Assembly (NCBI GenBank): GCA_021107975.1 | Contig: JAIORT010000100.1 | Location: forward strand, 1 to 10,179 | Direction: 5' to 3' | Length of the DNA: 10,179 bases | Source: Bacteroidales bacterium | GTDB lineage: Bacteria > Bacteroidota > Bacteroidia > Bacteroidales > JAADJA01 | Shown here: one piece after another, positions 6,631-10,179 of the stretch | Layout of the letters: the number at the start of each line of letters is the position of its first letter | Numbering within the stretch: the stretch's first letter is position 1 | Translations under genes and position numbers: made by a program | Notes under the pieces: model-generated | Database searches by the model: none | The model's input: the letters and a program-made list of their open reading frames with translations, nothing else | Told to the model about the DNA's origin: nothing

Positions 6631-6671
6631 GTCATTAGTGGTCATTAATAGTCATTCGCTTTGCTGTCATT
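6631..6671. repeat. GTCATT tandem array, 10-bp period
   Basis: Three contiguous 10-bp units (GTCATTAGTG, GTCATTAATA, GTCATTCGCT) are followed after 5 bases by a fourth (GTCATTC). It occupies the region upstream of the OmpH/Skp-like gene, ending about 27 bp from its ATG, where a promoter would be expected. The period is near one helical turn. Confidence 0.6.
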
Positions 6672-6701
6672 CAATTGTAATTCAATAGAGATTAAAATAT
6701 T

Positions 6702-6716
6702 ATAGTATGCTACTAT
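6702..6716 (-). terminator. Weak hairpin downstream of recQ
   Basis: ATAGTA (6702-6707) and TACTAT (6711-6716) form a 6-bp, AU-rich stem with a 3-base loop. In the recQ direction it is followed by a T-rich stretch (ATATTTTAAT). It lies 26 bp past the recQ stop. Low predicted stability makes it a poor terminator candidate, but it is the only hairpin I see there. Confidence 0.25.
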
Positions 6717-6740
6717 TAACTATTAACTTTTTACTTTTAT
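6713..6740. repeat. 7-bp tandem array next to the recQ stop
   Basis: Two identical units CTATTAA (6713-6719, 6720-6726) are followed by two diverged ones (CTTTTTA, CTTTTAT), ending one base before the recQ stop codon. This looks like simple slippage-derived sequence and partly overlaps the hairpin at 6702-6716. Confidence 0.5.
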
Positions 6741-6741
6741 C

Positions 6742-8943
6742 TTAATTCCCTACTTCCGACATAAATTTTATGCGCATAAGCCGAACCTCTTGTTCATTGA
6801 ATTCATCTTCTCCCAATTCTCCCAATGCTTCTTCAATAGAATCAGTTTCGGCTTCATTAAAGTATTCATAAATTTCATCCTGGTGATATTCATCAACATA
6901 TTCATTAATGTAATAATTGATATCAACTTTAGTACCCGATGATACTATTCTTTCTATTTCGGTTAATAGCTTGTCCACTGTTAAATTTTTGGTAAAAGCT
7001 ATATCCTCAAGGGCTAATTTCCTGTCGATACTTTGAATTATGTAAACCTTGAGACCTGATTTGTTTATAACAGACTTAACAACCATGTCGTTAGGTCTTA
7101 TGATTTCATTATCTTCAACATATTGGCTAATAAATTCCAGGAAGGGTTTGCCATATTTTTTTGCTTTACCAGAACCAACTCCTGTAATTTGTAACAACTC
7201 TTCTTCTTTTACCGGATACTGAATTGACATATCTTCGAGAGATGGGTCTTGGAAAATAACAAAAGGCGGTAAATTTTCCTTACGGGAAATATCTTTTCGT
7301 AAATCTTTTAATAATGCAAAAAGAACATGGTCGGTTGTGCTTGTTTTTGCTGCTCCGATACCAAAGAAATCATCATCTTCATCCGGGCTCTCATAATCAT
7401 GGTCTTTTGTAAGCATGATTGAGAATGGCTTCTCAAGGAAATCTTCACCTTGTTTTGTAATTTTTAAAAGACCATAGTTCTCAATATCCTTTACAAGCAA
7501 ATTTCTGATAAGGGATTGACGAATAACGGCATTCCAGAATTTATCATCATAATCCATTCCCCTTCCGAACGATTTAAGTTTATTATGTTTGAATGATTTA
7601 ATTGTTGCCGTATTCTTACCAACTAAAATATTGATTAAGTGATTTGACTTAAAAAGCTGTTTCACTTCAAGAACTGCATTTAAAACAATTTTTACATAAT
7701 CCTGTCCTTCAAATTTTTCTTTAGGATGCAAACAATTATCGCAGGCACCGCAATTGTCTCTATCATATTCTTCGCCGAAGTAATGAAGCAACTGCCTGTG
7801 ACGACAAACTGATGATTCAGCATAAGACACGGTTTCCTGCAAAAGTTGTTTGGCTATTTCCTGTTCAGCCACAGGTTTACCTTTCATAAATTTTTCCAGT
7901 TTCTGGATATCATCATAGCTATAAAAAGTAATACAATTTCCTTCGCCATCATCTCTGCCTGCCCTGCCGGTTTCCTGGTAATATCCCTCAATACTTTTTG
8001 GAATATCGTGATGAATAACAAACCGTATATCGGGTTTATCTATACCCATCCCAAATGCAATGGTTGCAACAATAACTTCTACATCCTCCATCAGGAATTT
8101 ATCCTGGTTTGTTCGCCGGGTTATTGCATCCAATCCAGCATGATAAGGTAAAGCCCTTATCCCGTTTACAACAAAAGTTTCAGCAAGCTCTTCTACTTTT
8201 TTCCGGCTTAAGCAATATACAATACCCGATTTATTCGGATGTTTCTTTATATATTTAATAATATCCTTAATTACATTTTTTGTTTTCGGTCTGATTTCGT
8301 AATACATATTAGGCCTGTCAAACGATGATTTGAAAACCTCTGCATTAAGGATATTTAGATTTTTTTGGATATCTTGCTGAACTTTAAGTGTAGCCGTAGC
8401 AGTTAAAGCCATTATCGGCACATCCTGTCCGATTGCTTCGATAATTGGTCGAATTCTACGGTATTCAGGTCTGAAATCATGACCCCACTCCGAAATGCAA
8501 TGCGCTTCATCAACTGCGTAAAGCGCAATATTAATATTTCTGAGAAAATCAACATTTTCTTCTTTAGTAAGGGATTCGGGTGCAACATACAATAATTTAG
8601 TCTTGCCTGATAAAAGATCATCTTTCACCTGACTGATTTCAATTTTTGATAACGATGAATTTAAAACATGCGCTATGCCTTGTTCTGCACCGAAATTTCT
8701 AATTGCATCAACCTGATTTTTCATCAAAGCGATTAATGGAGAAATAATAATTGAAGTCCCTTTATTAATGATTGCCGGTAATTGGTAGCACATTGATTTC
8801 CCGCCACCTGTCGGCATAATAACAAATGTGTTTTCCCCCGCCAGTACACTTTTGATTATAGTCTCCTGGTTGCCTTTAAAGCTGTCAAAACCGAATATTT
8901 TCTTCAATAAATCGCGTAGTGAATAATTTTCTATTTTTACCAT
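6742..8943 (-). CDS. recQ: ATP-dependent DNA helicase RecQ
   Basis: This 733-residue 3'-5' superfamily 2 helicase acts in recombination and stalled-fork repair. Visible helicase motifs are motif 0 (F22 to I29, Q26), Walker A MPTGGGKS (43-50, K49), DEAH (145-148) with the RecQ aromatic loop CISEWGHDFRP (149-159), ALTATAT (179-185), YHAGL (267-271), FGMGIDKPDIR (297-307) and QETGRAGR (323-330). The zinc module has C380, C398, C401 and C404. A winged-helix RQC region follows (about 412-515), then HRDC (about 538-607, with LLQITGVGSGKAKKYG). The C-terminal part (about 608-733) is a helical, acidic extension typical of Bacteroidota RecQ proteins of about 730 residues. All key residues are present, so it should be active. 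Unusually for the window, GGAGG precedes the ATG, but only 2 nt away. It is divergent from kdsD. Confidence 0.98.
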   Translation of the reverse strand: MVKIENYSLRDLLKKIFGFDSFKGNQETIIKSVLAGENTFVIMPTGGGKSMCYQLPAIINKGTSIIISPLIALMKNQVDAIRNFGAEQGIAHVLNSSLSKIEISQVKDDLLSGKTKLLYVAPESLTKEENVDFLRNINIALYAVDEAHCISEWGHDFRPEYRRIRPIIEAIGQDVPIMALTATATLKVQQDIQKNLNILNAEVFKSSFDRPNMYYEIRPKTKNVIKDIIKYIKKHPNKSGIVYCLSRKKVEELAETFVVNGIRALPYHAGLDAITRRTNQDKFLMEDVEVIVATIAFGMGIDKPDIRFVIHHDIPKSIEGYYQETGRAGRDDGEGNCITFYSYDDIQKLEKFMKGKPVAEQEIAKQLLQETVSYAESSVCRHRQLLHYFGEEYDRDNCGACDNCLHPKEKFEGQDYVKIVLNAVLEVKQLFKSNHLINILVGKNTATIKSFKHNKLKSFGRGMDYDDKFWNAVIRQSLIRNLLVKDIENYGLLKITKQGEDFLEKPFSIMLTKDHDYESPDEDDDFFGIGAAKTSTTDHVLFALLKDLRKDISRKENLPPFVIFQDPSLEDMSIQYPVKEEELLQITGVGSGKAKKYGKPFLEFISQYVEDNEIIRPNDMVVKSVINKSGLKVYIIQSIDRKLALEDIAFTKNLTVDKLLTEIERIVSSGTKVDINYYINEYVDEYHQDEIYEYFNEAETDSIEEALGELGEDEFNEQEVRLMRIKFMSEVGN

Positions 8944-9053
8944 CGCCTCCTACATTCAATTAGTTAAATTGCGAATATTTTTCTTTTGCTAAGTTATAAA
9001 AAGAAAATGAAATAAAATAACCTGAAATTTATTTGATCCTCAATATATATATA

Positions 9054-9086
9054 CAAATTTATAGAAAAAAATATTTTAAATACAAA
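9054..9086 (-). promoter_or_regulatory. Candidate recQ promoter
   Basis: On the minus strand TTTG (9086-9083), a 21-bp spacer and TAAATTTG (9061-9054) fit both parts of the Bacteroidota consensus (TTTG, 17-23 bp, TAnnTTTG) exactly. The leader to the recQ ATG would be about 100 nt. The region is extremely AT-rich, which raises chance matches. Confidence 0.5.
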
Positions 9087-9133
9087 ATTATTTTTAATTA
9101 TTTTTTTTAAAACCCTTATTTGTTTATTGTTTG

Positions 9134-9169
9134 TATTTTTGTAAAGTGCCGTTTGTACGGACTAATTTG
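9134..9169 (+). promoter_or_regulatory. kdsD: Candidate kdsD promoter region
   Basis: Two overlapping readings exist. TATTTTTG (9134-9141) matches the -7 consensus but lacks a properly spaced TTTG. Alternatively TTTG (9138-9141), a 21-bp spacer and TAATTTG (9163-9169, one base shorter than consensus) gives correct spacing and a leader of about 20 nt. A small hairpin CCGT-TTGT-ACGG (9149-9160) lies between. Confidence 0.35.
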
Positions 9170-9175
9170 CAAATT
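9164..9175. repeat. 12-bp perfect palindrome upstream of kdsD
   Basis: AATTTGCAAATT is self-complementary. It lies 20 bp before the kdsD start and overlaps the second candidate -7 element, a position suited to an operator. AT-rich composition makes short palindromes common, so the regulatory role is only a guess. Confidence 0.4.
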
Positions 9176-9195
9176 CAAATTAAAATAAAACAAAA

Positions 9196-10161
9196 TTGAA
9201 ATCAATAAAAGAAATAAATCAAATAGCCCAAAGGACTATAAATAATGAACTTAATGCCATTCAAAACCTTAAATCACAGATAACCGATGACTTTGCGAAA
9301 GCAGTTATGCTTATCTACGAGACGACAGGCAGAGTCATTATTACCGGGATTGGTAAAAGTGCAAATATAGCAACAAAAATTGTTGCAACATTAAATTCAA
9401 CCGGAACCCCATCTATTTTCATGCATGCGGCTGATGCTATTCATGGTGATTTGGGAACTATTAGAAAAGATGATGTAATAATATGTATTTCTAACAGCGG
9501 TAATACACCTGAAATAAAGATATTGGTTCCGTTAATTAAAATCAGGAGTAATAAAGTCATTGCTTTTACCGGCAATCTGGATTCATTTTTATCAAAACAA
9601 GCAGACTATGTGATTAACACAACTGTTTCTATGGAAGCCTGCCCCAACAATCTTGTTCCAACTTCAAGTACTACTGCTCAACTTGTTATGGGAGATGCTC
9701 TGGCTGTTGCCCTTTTGGAATGCAGGGGTTTTACGGTAAACGATTTTGCCAAGTACCACCCGGGAGGCGCTTTAGGAAAGAAGCTCTATCTTAAGGTAGC
9801 CGACCTTTATATTAATAATGCTGTGCCGATGGTAAATGTAGATGATGATATTAAATCAACAATAGTGGAAATTTCTTCCAAAAGATTAGGTACTGCTGCG
9901 GTTCTAAATAATGGGAAACTTGTTGGTATTGTTACTGATGGTGACCTGAGGCGCATGTTAGAGAAAACCTCTTCAATAGAAAATATTAATGCAGGTGATA
10001 TTATGACCCCGAATCCTAAAACTCTGGATAAAAATACACTTGTAATCGACGCATTGACCATTATGCGAAAAAATAACATAACCCAGATACTTGTTTTGGA
10101 TGGCACTAAATATGTTGGAGTAGTACATCTGCACGATATTTTGAGAGAAGGTATTTTATAA
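9196..10161 (+). CDS. kdsD: Arabinose-5-phosphate isomerase (KdsD/KpsF/GutQ family)
   Basis: This 321-residue cytoplasmic enzyme interconverts D-ribulose 5-phosphate and D-arabinose 5-phosphate, the first step of Kdo synthesis for LPS. An SIS domain spans about 30-200: GIGKSA (51-56), HAADAIHGDLG (77-87), SNSGNTPE (99-106), EACPNNLVPTSST (147-159), DFAKYHPGGALGK (183-195). Residues corresponding to the E. coli KdsD catalytic set (K59, E111, E152, H193) are present as K54, E106, E147 and H188, all with the same offset. Two CBS domains follow (about 203-260, with GIVTDGDLRRML, and 268-321). The start is TTG: an in-frame TAA lies at 9181-9183 and the next in-frame ATG (residue 38) would cut into the SIS domain. 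No Shine-Dalgarno is visible. It is divergent from recQ, an arrangement I recall from other Bacteroidota. The window ends 18 bp after the stop. Confidence 0.96.
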   Translation: MKSIKEINQIAQRTINNELNAIQNLKSQITDDFAKAVMLIYETTGRVIITGIGKSANIATKIVATLNSTGTPSIFMHAADAIHGDLGTIRKDDVIICISNSGNTPEIKILVPLIKIRSNKVIAFTGNLDSFLSKQADYVINTTVSMEACPNNLVPTSSTTAQLVMGDALAVALLECRGFTVNDFAKYHPGGALGKKLYLKVADLYINNAVPMVNVDDDIKSTIVEISSKRLGTAAVLNNGKLVGIVTDGDLRRMLEKTSSIENINAGDIMTPNPKTLDKNTLVIDALTIMRKNNITQILVLDGTKYVGVVHLHDILREGIL

Positions 10162-10179
10162 TATTCAACTGAATTTTAA

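Noticed and set aside
7846..8151. Plus-strand 101-residue reading frame
   Set aside because: Lies wholly antisense to the conserved RecQ helicase motifs; composition fits a shadow frame.
8990..9120. Replication origin in the AT-rich gap
   Set aside because: No DnaA-box-like TTATNCACA cluster and no dnaA, parA or rep gene nearby; the AT-richness is sufficiently explained as a divergent promoter region.
9807..10106. Minus-strand 99-residue reading frame
   Set aside because: Antisense to the CBS domains of kdsD; no start signal or recognisable domain.
1..10179. Defence island, prophage, toxin-antitoxin or other accessory system
   Set aside because: RecQ and a TPR protein can occur in defence loci, but here RecQ has standard housekeeping architecture, the neighbours are envelope genes, and no nuclease, methylase, transposase or phage gene is seen.

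Overview
The window looks like an AT-rich chromosomal segment of a member of the Bacteroidota. The evidence is a type IX secretion (T9SS) C-terminal sorting domain, acidic lipoprotein export signals after lipobox cysteines, a DUF4296-type lipoprotein, a membrane-anchored OmpH/Skp-like protein, a long RecQ with the phylum's usual C-terminal extension, near-absence of Shine-Dalgarno sequences, and promoter-like TTTG / TAnnTTTG elements. There is no tRNA, rRNA, CRISPR array, transposase, phage gene or toxin-antitoxin pair. Most of it reads as ordinary chromosome, not a mobile island.

Layout. 1-1341 (+) is the 3' part of a large secreted protein that enters from the left edge; it ends in a dockerin-like pair of calcium loops and the terminus GTQVP. 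1438-2235 (+) encodes an exported thioredoxin-fold protein (CGPC) carrying a T9SS sorting domain. Convergent to it, 2304-4532 (-) encodes a 742-residue cytoplasmic TPR protein of a conserved but uncharacterised family. 4642-5103 (-) and 5169-5591 (+) are two small divergent lipoproteins. 5592-5960 (-) and 5957-6604 (-) form a two-gene envelope operon (OmpH/Skp-like protein, then DUF4296-type lipoprotein) overlapping by GTGA. 6742-8943 (-) is recQ, divergent from 9196-10161 (+), which is kdsD/kpsF, arabinose-5-phosphate isomerase for Kdo and LPS synthesis.

How it fits together. The theme is the cell envelope and secretion: LPS sugar supply, a periplasmic chaperone-like protein, three lipoproteins (two predicted surface-exposed), and two large or modular exported proteins. 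RecQ is the DNA-repair exception. No gap exceeds 300 bases; the longest is 252 bp between recQ and kdsD. The gaps carry short repeats: a 9-bp inverted repeat with a three-unit AATTNNTG array (1341-1420), a pair of 15-bp palindromes (4556-4570 and 4621-4635), 10-bp GTCATT and 7-bp CTATTAA arrays (6631-6740), and a 12-bp palindrome before kdsD (9164-9175). I see no clearly new multi-gene system. The least explained items are the TPR family, the GTQVP-ending dockerin-like terminus, the thioredoxin-T9SS fusion and these intergenic repeats.
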